Source: Vulcanococcus sp. Clear-D1
GTDB taxonomy: Bacteria > Cyanobacteriota > Cyanobacteriia > PCC-6307 > Cyanobiaceae
Direction: 5' to 3'
Assembly: GCF_014654725.1 (NCBI RefSeq)
Contig: NZ_JACVZV010000005.1
Span: 33,724-97,723, forward strand
Length of the DNA: 64,000 nucleotides
The notes under the pieces were generated by a model that did not search any database, was not told where the DNA came from, and saw only the letters and a program-made list of their open reading frames with translations. The first letter of the stretch is position 1; the number at the start of each line of letters is the position of its first letter. A program made the position numbers and the translations under genes. Below are positions 1 through 9,352 of the stretch, in pieces.

Positions 1-771
1 CTCTCCGGAGAAGGCCGCCAGGGGCAGGGCCCAGCTCGTCAGGCCGATGAGCCCACCGGTCAGCACGGGTGTGAGGGCATCCCAGCGGCTCTCGCTGCGT
101 GCTCGCAGCCAGCTTCGCCAGCTGAGCAGGGCCTGTGCGCAGCCACGGCCCACGACACCGCCCGCCAGCGCCGCCAGTAGCGCAGGAAGTGGCGCCTGAT
201 CGAGAAGCGGTGTGCCCAAGGGGACACCCTCAAGTCCGCCGCTCAGCCCCCGCAGCCCCTGGAAGGCGATGAAGCCCGTGATCCCCGCCAGGGTTCCAGG
301 CAGCCATCGCCAGAGCAGCGGGGTGTTCCGGGCGGCCAGGGCGATCGGGCCGGCCAGCGGGGTGCCGAAGAAGCCCAGGCTGCCCGCCAGTGCCGCGGCG
401 GCCACGGGCTGATCGCGGCCGCGCCAGATCCAGCGGCTGAGGTTCACCACCGCATGGCTCACCAGCGCTTCAGGTCCGATGCTGGCGCCGCCCACCAGGG
501 CCAGAACCCCGGCCAGGGCTTGCCGGAATGCGCCGCGCCGGGGCGGCTGATGCCGCAGACCCGACAGGGTGTCGCCGAGTTCCGGCAGACGGCCGGCGGA
601 GCGCTGCGCTCCCATCAGGCTCAGCAGCAGGCCGATTCCGCTGGGGATCGCCAGGCACCAGGCGAGGGATCGCTGCGGAGCCAGCCCCTCCCCGATCGCT
701 TCGCCCCAGATCCAGCGCTGCAGCAGCTCAATGCCGAGTAGCAGCAGTGCCGCCAGAGCGCCTCCCACCAT
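1..771 (-). CDS. ClC-family chloride channel/antiporter homologue, 3' part outside window
   Basis: The frame stays open from an ATG at 771 down to base 1, so the C-terminal half is missing. The translated part is strongly hydrophobic with repeated glycine-rich helix ends and contains GGASIGPEA, which resembles the GxxGPE-type selectivity-filter motif at a helix N-terminus in ClC proteins. These proteins move chloride (often exchanged for protons) across the membrane. The start is uncertain: the frame is open further upstream to about 864, but no ATG, GTG or TTG was seen between the upstream stop and 771, so ATG 771 was chosen. The gene lies directly downstream of the pterin dehydratase gene on the same strand and may be co-transcribed. 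Another ClC-like membrane protein is possible, but the motif fits ClC well. Confidence 0.72.
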   Translation of the reverse strand, partial: MVGGALAALLLLGIELLQRWIWGEAIGEGLAPQRSLAWCLAIPSGIGLLLSLMGAQRSAGRLPELGDTLSGLRHQPPRRGAFRQALAGVLALVGGASIGPEALVSHAVVNLSRWIWRGRDQPVAAAALAGSLGFFGTPLAGPIALAARNTPLLWRWLPGTLAGITGFIAFQGLRGLSGGLEGVPLGTPLLDQAPLPALLAALAGGVVGRGCAQALLSWRSWLRARSESRWDALTPVLTGGLIGLTSWALPLAAFSGE

Positions 772-841
772 GCCCGCAAGGGCGGCGCGCAGGCAGGCTG
801 GCAGCAGGTTGAGCGCTGCCGCTCGAGTGGCTGCCGCGGTA

Positions 842-1177
842 TCAGCCAGGGCCGGAGCCGATCTGGTTGAACTTCGCTGCCAGCACCACATCGGCCTGGG
901 TGAGTCCATTCACCTTGTGGGTGTAGATCACCGCCTCGGCGTGGCCCCAGCCGAGCGTGAACTCGGCGTGATGGCCCTGGCCCTCACAGATGGCGCCGGC
1001 GGCGATCACCCAATCGAGCGCGCTCTGAAAATCAGGGAAGAGCAGCGAGCGCTGCAGGTGGTGCTGCTCCACCACGCTCCAGCCCGGCAGTTGAGGCAGG
1101 AGCGCTTCGAGCTCCGCCTTTGTGGGCGTCGGAGCGCCCTCGCGGCAGGGGATGCAGGTCTGCGTTGCTAGATCCAT
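842..1177 (-). CDS. 4a-hydroxytetrahydrobiopterin dehydratase (PCD/DCoH family)
   Basis: The 111-residue product has the normal family length. The central segment with GQGHHAEFTLGW matches the conserved histidine-containing active-site region of pterin-4a-carbinolamine dehydratases, and VIYTHKVNGLTQAD matches the conserved C-terminal strand-helix region. The enzyme dehydrates 4a-hydroxytetrahydropterin; in bacteria without phenylalanine hydroxylase, members have also been linked to molybdopterin or folate metabolism. The start is ATG 1177. The stop at 842 is about 70 bp before the ATG of the ClC gene on the same strand. I infer a cytoplasmic enzyme and see no regulatory site. Confidence 0.88.
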   Translation of the reverse strand: MDLATQTCIPCREGAPTPTKAELEALLPQLPGWSVVEQHHLQRSLLFPDFQSALDWVIAAGAICEGQGHHAEFTLGWGHAEAVIYTHKVNGLTQADVVLAAKFNQIGSGPG

Positions 1178-1351
1178 GGATCATGCGCATCTTTCCCCAT
1201 GCTCGCCAGGCAGAGGCTGCTGGTCATCCATTGCCGGTGGCCTCTTCAGCTGCACGGAATCAGGCAGAGATGGTGGGCTCGGCGCTGGGCACCCTGTCGA
1301 GACGGATGCGCTGATCGAAGCTGGCCAAGCAGCCGCCCTGGCTGGAAGTCC

Positions 1352-1777
1352 TCAGGGCGCCACGCGCACTTCCGAGCCGGAGAGCGCGGTGGGCTGGCTT
1401 CCTGGCGCTGCCGTGATCGTGTACACGAAGCGGCTGCCATCCGGGCTGATGAAACTGGTGGCCTTCTGGCCGTCGGGGTAGGTAGCGGTGCCGATGCAGT
1501 CGGCACTGACGTTGTAGGTGGCCTTCTCGACCCCGCCGGAGCCATCGGAGCCCTGATAGCTCAGCACGATGCCGCCCTGGCCGTCGTACACCTCGCGGCC
1601 GCTTTCGGCGTAGGGCTTGCCGTTGAGCACGCCACTCTCGTTGTAGAGATACGTGCCCTTGAGGGTGGCTTTGCTGCAGGGCAGCGGTTGGGCGGAGGCG
1701 GCGCTGCCGGCCACCAGAGCCAGCGCGAAGACTTTGATTGTGGCGAGCCGGTATTGACGGCGCAGCGGTGAGGCCAT
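1352..1777 (-). CDS. small exported protein of unknown function
   Basis: The 141-residue product starts with a basic stretch (MASPLRRQYR) followed by a hydrophobic core and an AxA-type end (GSAASAQP), a good Sec signal peptide with cleavage near residue 29. The mature part of about 110 residues is rich in Gly, Ser, Thr and Tyr and is probably beta-rich, with one cysteine just after the signal and another in its second half that could pair. I do not recognise the family. It resembles small secreted cyanobacterial proteins of unknown role. It is separated from neighbours by about 170 bp on one side and 300 bp on the other, so it is probably transcribed alone. Confidence 0.7.
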   Translation of the reverse strand: MASPLRRQYRLATIKVFALALVAGSAASAQPLPCSKATLKGTYLYNESGVLNGKPYAESGREVYDGQGGIVLSYQGSDGSGGVEKATYNVSADCIGTATYPDGQKATSFISPDGSRFVYTITAAPGSQPTALSGSEVRVAP

Positions 1778-1837
1778 GGGATGTGGGGCAGCAGATCAGG
1801 GTTGGCAGACGGCTGGGGCGTGGTCAGTTTCCGCGCA

Positions 1838-1954
1838 TCAGCACGATTTGATCAGGGTGGGCGCTAGGGCGCCGATTCCCTTGTAGGGGTGAATGTGGAG
1901 CTCGATCATTGAAACGACAAGTGTCGAGCAGATACACCACAGAGCAATCGCCAT
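1838..1954 (-). CDS. possible 38-residue single-pass membrane protein
   Basis: An ATG at 1954 opens a 38-codon frame: about 18 hydrophobic residues (ALWCICSTLVVSMIEL) followed by a short tail ending IKSC. A purine-rich AGGGGG lies about 7 bases upstream of the ATG, which is why I prefer this start over the ATG at 2044 that would give 68 residues with a poor N-terminus. It sits in the roughly 290-bp gap downstream of pgm. Small membrane proteins like this are common in cyanobacteria, but there is no family match I can name, and the frame could be chance. Confidence 0.3.
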   Translation of the reverse strand: MAIALWCICSTLVVSMIELHIHPYKGIGALAPTLIKSC

Positions 1955-2071
1955 TGCTCGCCCCCTGCTGCCCATTGCCCACGGAGTTGGCGCTCTGTGG
2001 GCTTTTAGGCTTCGCCCGACGGATCCCAATCCTCCGATTGCCAATCAGATGGCGGCGGAGGCAGAGCGCTT

Positions 2072-3772
<1,701 letters not shown>

Positions 3773-3779
3773 TCACCCC

Positions 3780-4229
3780 TCAGCGTTGACCGCCACCAAA
3801 GTTGATCCCGCCGCCGCCGGCTGGTTTTGCGGCCGGTGTGTCCGTGGCCCCAGGCTTCTCGGAGCTGCGGCACACGAGCAGCAACCGTTCGGCAGGATCA
3901 CTGATCGCTTGCCGACGGCTGAAGCTGTTGGTGGCAGCTGGCTCAGCCTTGGCCAGCATCTGCCAGATCAGGTCCTTGCAATTGGCGGGTAGCCGTGGGT
4001 GATCCATCAGTGGATCACCGAGCTTGCGAGCTTGATTGCAGGTCTCGCTCGTGTTCTCCCTGGCGCAGGCCAGAGCAGCCAGTTGCACCTGGCGCAGGCT
4101 GTCCTGGCTGGGGAAGGGCACATACGGGGCGCCCCGGCTGCCTTCGGGTCCCACCACCGCAACCAACAACGCCGCCGCGGAGGTCAGTGCGGAAGCGGCG
4201 GGCAGACGCCAGCCCCGATGAGCAGCCAT
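3780..4229 (-). CDS. exported protein of unknown function with conserved cysteines
   Basis: I chose the ATG at 4229 because the next residues form a Sec signal peptide: basic start MAAHRGWR, then a hydrophobic run SALTSAAALLVAVV. The longer open frame upstream reads into the sulfotransferase 3' end. The mature part of about 120 residues has four cysteines (ALACARE, TCNQ, NCKDL, LVCRS), suggesting disulfides in the periplasm, and a Gly-rich C-terminal tail. I do not recognise the family; it looks like a cyanobacterial lineage-specific secreted protein. It is 22 bp downstream of the TPR-sulfotransferase gene on the same strand, so it may share its transcript. Confidence 0.66.
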   Translation of the reverse strand: MAAHRGWRLPAASALTSAAALLVAVVGPEGSRGAPYVPFPSQDSLRQVQLAALACARENTSETCNQARKLGDPLMDHPRLPANCKDLIWQMLAKAEPAATNSFSRRQAISDPAERLLLVCRSSEKPGATDTPAAKPAGGGGINFGGGQR

Positions 4230-4251
4230 CACAACCGGAACGGTGTTCCCA

Positions 4252-6039
4252 TCATGCAATGGGTTCGATCGCTGTGCTGTAGCCCAGGGCTTCGAGCTGA
4301 TCGGCATAGGGCTGCAGCAGATCCCTGTAGTGCTGCCAACGACCCACTGAGCGGCTGTTGATGGGGCTGCGGGCCTGCACGGCACTGGCGGTGTGGATCT
4401 GTCGCCGGCCGCGTTCCGGATGCAGATAAGCCTCGTCCCAATCGAAGCCGCAATGCTCGATCAGGGAGGGAATCACTTGCTCAGGATGCCGCGTCAATTG
4501 GTCGTAGTTGAGGTGGTAAATCCGTCCCGGAATGCTCTGCTCATGGGCAGCCATCACCTGGCGGTAAAGGTGATAGAAGGCAACGGAGTGATCAAGCCTG
4601 TAGGTCCATTCATTGCCCTGGGCGAAATGGTTGGTGAAGGTCGACCAAAGATTGTCCATGGGGTTGCGATGGACATGCACGATCCGGCAATCCGGAAAGG
4701 CCGCCGCAAGCACCGGGCAGTAGGCAAAGTTGTACAGAAACTTGTCGCTCAGTGCCGCTGCGTCTGGCCGGTAGTCGGCCCTGGTTTGGATGGCTGCTTG
4801 ATACCTGGAGCGAATCGCGTCGATCGTGCTGCAGCCGGCCATGGCCTGGTTGAGATAGGGAACCTCGCCGAGATCGATGAGCTCCTGGTTCTGGCTCAGG
4901 ATCGTTTCCACGAGCGTTGAGCCAGAGCGCGGCAACCCCACGATGAAGATCAACCTGGGTGTACTGGCCTGTGCTTGTGGTGGTGGTGTTGGTGCCCCCG
5001 ACGGCGCAAGCAGTGTGGTGTTGGTGCGGATCAGATCACTGGGATCTGGCAGGGTCCAGGTTCCCTCCAGCTGCGCCGATCTGGATTGATTGGCCTTGCA
5101 GAACCAGTCCGCAGCTGCTGGATCCTGGAGGTCCTGCTGGTACTTGCCGATGCAGAAATACAGGTGATAGGCCTTCGCCTGATTCTTCAGCTCGTTCAGG
5201 CAGGCTTGCGCAGCCTGTTGTGGTTCTGGATCTTCGCGTCCATTCACGCAGTAGGAGAGGTGCCGATGAGCCTCGGCATAGAGCGGGTTGTGCTGCAACG
5301 CTTCGCGGAAGCGTGCTTGGGCTTGATCCATGTGGCCCTGCTCCATCAGGGCAAGCCCCAGGTTGGAGAGGATTTCGCTCTGAGCGGGCTTGATGGCCAG
5401 AGCCTGCTCAAACCAGTGCACAGCGCCTTCAATCTGGCCTGCCTCCTGCAGGCTCAGTCCCAGGTTGTTCATCGCTTCGGGGTAGTCGGCGCGCTGCTCG
5501 AGGGCCCGCTCCAGTGCCGCAATCGAATCGGTGATGTGCCCAAGTTCCCGTAGGACTACACCTTGGGCAGACAGCACTTCCGGGTACAGCGGTTGCAGCG
5601 CTAAGGCTTTGCTGTAGGCCTCAAGGGCCCCCTGTGCATCGCTGCAGGTATGCAGGGCATGGCCGAGGTTGGCGTAGGCCTTTGCAAAACCTGGTTTGAG
5701 GGCCGCAGCGCGCCGGCAGCTTTCCGCAGCCTGCTCACTGCGGCCGAGGGCATGCTGCGCCGTGCCCAGATTGAGCCAGGCCTCGGCGTTGTTGGGCGCC
5801 AGCTGCAAGGCCTGCTCCAGCAAGGCGGCGGCGGGTTCGATTCGGTTGGCTTGCAGTTCCAGGGCTGCCAGGTTGCTGTAGGCCGCGGCACTGGCATCGC
5901 CCTGGCCGACCGCCTGCCGGTAAAGCTGGGCGGCCGCTGCAAAGTTCCGGACCCGGATCTGTTGCAGTGCGAGCTGCTCCAGCACAGGAGTCGGTTGCGT
6001 GGCGCCCGCGGAGGCGGGTTGCATGCGGGGGATGCTCAC
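4252..6039 (-). CDS. TPR-repeat sulfotransferase family protein
   Basis: The 595-residue protein has two parts. Residues ~30-265 are tandem 34-residue tetratricopeptide repeats, recognisable by recurring A-x-A-Y/W-x-N-L-G and E-A-L motifs. Residues ~360-585 form a PAPS-dependent sulfotransferase domain: GLPRSGST at 368-375 is the 5'-phosphosulfate loop and VHVHRNPMDNLWSTF further on is the 3'-phosphate-binding strand-helix. It probably transfers sulfate to a glycan or peptide, with the TPR part binding the acceptor. The start is GTG 6039 (an ATG lies 5 codons in). Similar TPR-sulfotransferases are common in marine picocyanobacteria; the substrate cannot be read from the sequence. A tiny membrane-type ORF lies 6 bp upstream. 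Confidence 0.85.
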   Translation of the reverse strand: MSIPRMQPASAGATQPTPVLEQLALQQIRVRNFAAAAQLYRQAVGQGDASAAAYSNLAALELQANRIEPAAALLEQALQLAPNNAEAWLNLGTAQHALGRSEQAAESCRRAAALKPGFAKAYANLGHALHTCSDAQGALEAYSKALALQPLYPEVLSAQGVVLRELGHITDSIAALERALEQRADYPEAMNNLGLSLQEAGQIEGAVHWFEQALAIKPAQSEILSNLGLALMEQGHMDQAQARFREALQHNPLYAEAHRHLSYCVNGREDPEPQQAAQACLNELKNQAKAYHLYFCIGKYQQDLQDPAAADWFCKANQSRSAQLEGTWTLPDPSDLIRTNTTLLAPSGAPTPPPQAQASTPRLIFIVGLPRSGSTLVETILSQNQELIDLGEVPYLNQAMAGCSTIDAIRSRYQAAIQTRADYRPDAAALSDKFLYNFAYCPVLAAAFPDCRIVHVHRNPMDNLWSTFTNHFAQGNEWTYRLDHSVAFYHLYRQVMAAHEQSIPGRIYHLNYDQLTRHPEQVIPSLIEHCGFDWDEAYLHPERGRRQIHTASAVQARSPINSRSVGRWQHYRDLLQPYADQLEALGYSTAIEPIA

Positions 6040-6045
6040 AGCCCT

Positions 6046-6132
6046 TCAGCTCAACTCTGAAAGCACCACTAAAACGGGCATCAACATCAGGGTGACCGCA
6101 GCAGCGGCAATCAGTGCCGTGGCAGTGAACAT
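6046..6132 (-). CDS. possible 28-residue membrane peptide upstream of the sulfotransferase
   Basis: An ATG at 6132, preceded at about 9 bases by a GAGGG ribosome-binding-like sequence, opens 28 codons that are almost entirely hydrophobic (MFTATALIAAAAVTLMLMP and onward), ending LSELS. The stop is 6 bp before the GTG start of the TPR-sulfotransferase, so translation of the two could be coupled. It has the size of a single-pass small membrane protein but matches none I can name. The length makes chance occurrence quite possible. Confidence 0.33.
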   Translation of the reverse strand: MFTATALIAAAAVTLMLMPVLVVLSELS

Positions 6133-6225
6133 CGCGCCCTCGACCGATTGAAATCACCCTAGAAGCGGAAAACCAGCTTTGTTGCTGGGGCCGCCTGATC
6201 CGGCAGAAACGATGGCGTTTGCGGC

Positions 6226-6476
6226 TCACAGCCGCTGCATCCCACTGCCGCAGCGCCTGCGGTTCTCGAGCAGTTTGCGCTCCAGTGCGGCGTTGATCCC
6301 TAGGTCGGCTCCCTTCCAAAGCCGATCGATCTCGCGCGTGAAGTGAGCTGCCAGCAGCGGTGAGTGGATCACCATCAGGACCTCATCGTTTTGATGTGCG
6401 GCACTCGGGCTCCAGTTGAAGGACCCTGTGATCACGGTGTTGCCATCGATGACGGCGAGCTTGTGGTGGAGGTTGT
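6226..6476 (-). pseudogene. 3' remnant of the phospholipase-D-like gene left at the island boundary
   Basis: On the minus strand this stretch encodes the last part of a PLD domain: the second HKD motif with TGSFNWS, then the C-terminal helix ending GSGMQRL and a stop at 6226-6228. It is a partial copy of the gene at 16221-17687. Bases 6232-6393 are identical to 16281-16442; 6394-6476 match 16443-16525 with 8 differences by my count. There is no upstream coding part, so no functional protein is expected. Bases below 6232 appear to be the original end of the chromosomal gene, while those above 6393 appear island-derived. Confidence 0.85.
6232..6393. repeat. direct repeat, left copy (putative attL core of island 1)
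   Basis: These 162 bases recur without a mismatch at 16281-16442 in the same orientation, 10,049 bp away. Just outside the pair, the left flank (below 6232) differs from the right flank, and 6394-6476 versus 16443-16525 is only about 90% alike. This is the pattern expected if site-specific recombination occurred within the block between a chromosomal PLD gene and a related segment carried by the island. An integrase gene begins 271 bp to the right. The exact crossover core cannot be located within the block. Confidence 0.8.
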
Positions 6477-6663
6477 GGAAACACCAGTTCCAGCTTGAGT
6501 TTTGTGGGGTGCAGTGGGTACTGGAGCCGCTTTGAAAGCCAGTGAGGCTGATGAGGCTGTGATGGGACGGGAATAGGGCTACGAACGGCTACGAGGTCCT
6601 GTTGAGAGCTTGGCTTGTCCTTGTGGTCAGCGTTAAGCCAGATCGCAGTACTGGAGATGGATC

Positions 6664-7758
6664 TTGAGGAAAGCACCGTCGTTGCGGAATAACAACGGGT
6701 CTCTGCAGGTTCGTGTGCGTTTGGATGGGTGCGATCGATTTATCAACCGTTTGGGGAGGTGGGATGACCCAGTGGCAGTAGCAAGAGCACAGGCAATTGC
6801 TGCGGAAATCTGGAGTGACTACCAGCAGGGTGAGCTGGATTGGAGTCTGTCTCGTTACAAGCCTCTTGTGGAAGGCAAGGACCCTGAGCTGCTCAAGGCA
6901 CTGGAGGAGTTGATGCTGCGGAAACGGCAGGGACGGGTCACGCACGCTTATCGGGTCGTCAAGCGGTATGGGAAACCGCTGCGGAGTAAGGGTGAGGTTG
7001 CTGCGTTCCTGAGCTGGATGGAGGCAGAAGGACTGGCAGCCTCAACACGATCCACACTGTTGAGCACGATCAGGAGTGTCCAGCCCGGCAATCAGGCACT
7101 GGCAGCAGCTGTGGTGAAGGTCCCGCACCGGAGTGTGCAAGAGGAGGTGTTGAGTAAGGGAGAGATCCAGAGGGTGCTAGAGGACCTGAGGATCCACGAG
7201 GACTGGTACTACCCAGTCTTTGCGGTGTGGTTGGGCACTGGATTGAGGAATTCGGAACTGATTGGTCTGACGTGGGACTGCGTGCGGTTGGAGGAGGGAG
7301 AACTGCTGATCAGCAAGACCTTGAAGCGTGATGGAACAGCAACGCACCGGAGGGAATGGGGAGGAACCAAGACGGGGAGGAGTCGTGTGGTGCCGTTGCG
7401 TGAGGACCTGGTGGAGTTGCTGCGGGAGCACAAGGAGCAGATGGGTGCACTGGGACTGGAGACCAGGAGAGGACTGGTGTTCGTGACTCCAATCAGTCAC
7501 GGACACCTGTATGACAGTGGGTTGGAGATCGTGTGGAAACGATCCCAGAGGAGAGTGGGCATCCAGCCGAGACGGTTGTATGCCCAACGGCACTCATTTT
7601 TGAGTCACGCCCTGGCAATGGGGAATAGTCCTGCGGATTTGGCAGCAGTGGCAGGGCATCGGACGGAGCAACTGCTGAATACCTATGCAAAGCCGACTGG
7701 GAGGGTGCTGTTGCCTAACTGGTCAGTGGATCAGAAGTCATTTTCATCAGTGGAATAG
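6664..7758 (+). CDS. tyrosine recombinase/integrase of island 1
   Basis: The 364-residue protein has an N-terminal arm-binding and core-binding region (residues 1-160) and a C-terminal catalytic domain. The catalytic set is visible: Arg I in TGLRNSEL, the lysine in GTKTGRSR, Arg II in YAQRHSF, His in AGHRTE and the nucleophilic tyrosine in NTYAKP. The usual first His of the HxxR box is Tyr here, a tolerated variant. It should excise and integrate the element it sits in. The start is TTG 6664; an ATG at 6657 is out of frame. It lies just inside the left direct repeat and points into the island. A similar role in phage or satellite integration is equally possible. Confidence 0.9.
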   Translation: MRKAPSLRNNNGSLQVRVRLDGCDRFINRLGRWDDPVAVARAQAIAAEIWSDYQQGELDWSLSRYKPLVEGKDPELLKALEELMLRKRQGRVTHAYRVVKRYGKPLRSKGEVAAFLSWMEAEGLAASTRSTLLSTIRSVQPGNQALAAAVVKVPHRSVQEEVLSKGEIQRVLEDLRIHEDWYYPVFAVWLGTGLRNSELIGLTWDCVRLEEGELLISKTLKRDGTATHRREWGGTKTGRSRVVPLREDLVELLREHKEQMGALGLETRRGLVFVTPISHGHLYDSGLEIVWKRSQRRVGIQPRRLYAQRHSFLSHALAMGNSPADLAAVAGHRTEQLLNTYAKPTGRVLLPNWSVDQKSFSSVE

Positions 7759-8192
7759 AAGATCTTGGTGTTCACCTGCCCCTCACGGCTGACTTTATAG
7801 AAGCAACGGCTGATGCTGTCAGCCCATAAGGTCTCTGTGGAGAAGGTCAGAACATCACCAGCACCGAATTGACGAAAGAGTACCCAAGCAACCCAGCGGG
7901 TCACGTGATCATCTGCATTGAGGAGAGGAATACCTTCTAGAATGATGGTCTGCCCATCTCGTTTCAGTTGGAAATACTCGCCCAGATCAAAGTGATCGTC
8001 AAGGAACGGGTCAATGGCGTCGTCGATATCAAAAGCATCAGCAAATGCTTGATAAGCAGAGTCGAGATCGAATGCAGTTGATCTTACTTCTGACTGGATC
8101 GTGCTTTCGATGTGTGCAATGAGCTGCTCTGTGGTGATCGATGGATTGATGAGGTCAAAGCAAGCATAAGCTTGAGTGGAGCACTGTGGCAT
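7731..8192 (-). CDS. acidic protein of unknown function
   Basis: The 153-residue product is strongly acidic, with many Asp and Glu residues, and has no signal peptide or membrane segment. The C-terminal half (VTRWVAWVLFRQFGAGDVLT and following) looks like a compact folded domain. I recognise no family. Acidic island proteins sometimes mimic DNA, but nothing here proves it. Its 3' end overlaps the integrase 3' end by 28 bp in a convergent arrangement, so the two transcripts could interfere. The stretch upstream (8193-8310) has no gene. Base composition is AT-richer than in the core genome, like the rest of the island. Confidence 0.6.
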   Translation of the reverse strand: MPQCSTQAYACFDLINPSITTEQLIAHIESTIQSEVRSTAFDLDSAYQAFADAFDIDDAIDPFLDDHFDLGEYFQLKRDGQTIILEGIPLLNADDHVTRWVAWVLFRQFGAGDVLTFSTETLWADSISRCFYKVSREGQVNTKIFYSTDENDF

Positions 8193-8310
8193 AATGAATT
8201 AAGGGGTATGGTTTGTCCACGCAATCTCCCTAGTGTCGATGTAGGGGTTTAATGACGGTTTGCGGTCGTCAAGACCTGCTGGAGTCTGATCAACTGGTCA
8301 CGTCAGTGAC

Positions 8311-8481
8311 CTATCGGGTGTATCGACTGCTCTGATCCAAGGATTCGTCGGGTTCCCATTCGTCCCGTTCAACCCAGTGACCTGATGCTGTTTGCCTGTA
8401 ACCAGGGTATTGGTTGGACCGGGTTGTGGAGGACCGAAAGGTATTGCGATACCAGAAGGAGGATGAGACCCTAGAGGTCAT
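8311..8481 (-). CDS. possible small protein (56 residues), unknown
   Basis: An ATG at 8481 opens 56 codons ending TAG at 8311-8313. The product is basic and aromatic at the N-terminus (SSFWYRNTFRSSTTR) and acidic towards the C-terminus (WVERDEWEPDES). No good ribosome-binding site is visible, and no longer in-frame start exists before an upstream stop. The composition looks more protein-like than random, but support is weak. Around it, 8193-8752 shows no other convincing gene; I see no tRNA or strong hairpin there. Confidence 0.28.
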   Translation of the reverse strand: MTSRVSSSFWYRNTFRSSTTRSNQYPGYRQTASGHWVERDEWEPDESLDQSSRYTR

Positions 8482-8752
8482 TGATGTGATGTTGCCGTGA
8501 GAGTATTGCTCTTGCGAAATTGATTATCAAGGCGGTTCGCTTGCTCTGTCGCCTTTGGTGAGAAGTGGTGCTTAAGGACGTTATGAAGTTGTCAGATCTA
8601 GAAGCACTTGCTTCCTTCACTGTCCTTGCAGTATAACAGATCGAAATCGATATTGCAAGTTGATAGGGACAGAAGCACAGCCGATCTAGAGCAGGTGCTA
8701 CTCACCGTGAGATTGCCCCAGTGTGATGCCGCAATCGTTGGACAGAGTAATT

Positions 8753-8932
8753 CTAGAGGACTGATGCTTCCGTCAGGGTATAAACCTGATTGATCAGATC
8801 CCAGATTGCATCAGAGCAATCGTGCCGTTCGGCATTGGTGGCTGCCTGCCCATAGGACCAGTTGAGGATCTCCTGTGGATCCGGCTGATGCCAAGCATAT
8901 TGATCCGCAAGGACTGAAGATGGGTTCATCAT
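8753..8932 (-). CDS. small unknown protein, third gene of the coupled micro-operon
   Basis: The start ATG (8932-8930) overlaps the TGA of the preceding 41-residue gene in an ATGA arrangement, so translation is probably coupled. The 59-residue product reads MMNPSSVLADQYAW and continues with QPDPQEILNWSYG and a C-terminal helix-like AIWDLINQVYTLTEA. It has several Trp and Tyr residues and is acidic, which would suit a partner of a small DNA-binding protein. No family is recognised. It is the last gene of three on this strand (9233 to 8753). Confidence 0.52.
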   Translation of the reverse strand: MMNPSSVLADQYAWHQPDPQEILNWSYGQAATNAERHDCSDAIWDLINQVYTLTEASVL

Positions 8933-9054
8933 CTGATCTTGTCGTATTGGATCCTGATGAGGTCCTTAAGCAGTTCATTTGGTCGTTTATGCGCTTTACG
9001 TGCTAATTGCTCGAGCATCAGGTAATCAAGCTTATCGATGGTAATGGTCTTCAT
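8929..9054 (-). CDS. 41-residue protein, ribbon-helix-helix-like
   Basis: The start ATG (9054-9052) overlaps the TGA of the upstream 60-residue gene, and its own TGA overlaps the next ATG, giving two ATGA junctions in a row. The product reads MKTITIDKLDYLMLEQLARK then AHKRPNELLKDLIRIQYDKIR. A short beta-like start (TITID) followed by two helices with the spacing L-x-x-L-A and N-E-L-L-K-D-L-I is the typical layout of ribbon-helix-helix (Arc/MetJ/CopG) proteins. Such proteins bind DNA as dimers and often repress their own operon. It is at the lower size limit of that fold. Confidence 0.6.
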   Translation of the reverse strand: MKTITIDKLDYLMLEQLARKAHKRPNELLKDLIRIQYDKIR

Positions 9055-9233
9055 TGATTATTGTCTCCTCTTGGTGCATTAAAGGTGATCTGGTGCTCCT
9101 TCTGGATCAGGTGTTTAACCAGTTCTGATTTGTTCATCTTGTGCCTACGGCAAAGTTGATCCCTTAAGGATCGTATGTGGTTCTCATCTTGTTTGTAGGA
9201 AATCTGTTCCCGGATTGGTTTGGTACTGTTCAT
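9051..9233 (-). CDS. small ribbon-helix-helix-like DNA-binding protein, first gene of the micro-operon
   Basis: The 60-residue product starts at ATG 9233. The central part HIRSLRDQLCRRHKMNKSEL followed by VKHLIQKEHQ has the helix-turn-helix spacing of ribbon-helix-helix proteins (helix A with L/R pattern, a KMNKSELVK turn, then helix B). Its TGA overlaps the ATG of the next gene. Within its coding sequence lies CCCTTAAGGATC (9161-9172), and the reverse complement of that 12-mer lies upstream at 9269-9280, so self-regulation through this site is plausible. An antitoxin or an island transcription regulator are the main alternatives; neither is proven. Confidence 0.6.
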   Translation of the reverse strand: MNSTKPIREQISYKQDENHIRSLRDQLCRRHKMNKSELVKHLIQKEHQITFNAPRGDNNQ

Positions 9234-9280
9234 TGTGCTGGTGGTGTTGTATGGATTGTGGTTCTAGTGATCCTTAAGGG
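9161..9280. promoter_or_regulatory. paired CCTTAAGG sites around the micro-operon start
   Basis: GATCCTTAAGGG at 9269-9280 lies 36 bp upstream of the first ATG of the micro-operon (9233), and its exact reverse complement CCCTTAAGGATC is at 9161-9172 inside the gene. Each has a near-palindromic centre (TCCTTAAGGG/CCCTTAAGGA). A partial third copy, GTCCTTAAG, is at 8962-8970. Paired palindromes near the start of an operon encoding small DNA-binding proteins suggest an operator. This is inference; no promoter boxes are obvious. Confidence 0.4.
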
Positions 9281-9352
9281 TCCGTAGTTGGCTGGCTTGG
9301 ATCAGGTGCTTGAGATATTTTAGGCAACTTGATTTCTAAAGGGATTTTATTG

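Noticed and set aside
569..1171. 200-residue plus-strand frame opposite ClC and pterin dehydratase genes
   Set aside because: It is a GC-rich shadow; the minus-strand pterin dehydratase has clear active-site motifs.
8608..8793. 61-residue plus-strand frame in the island
   Set aside because: No ribosome-binding site, no recognisable composition, and it overlaps the better-supported coupled 59-residue gene on the other strand.
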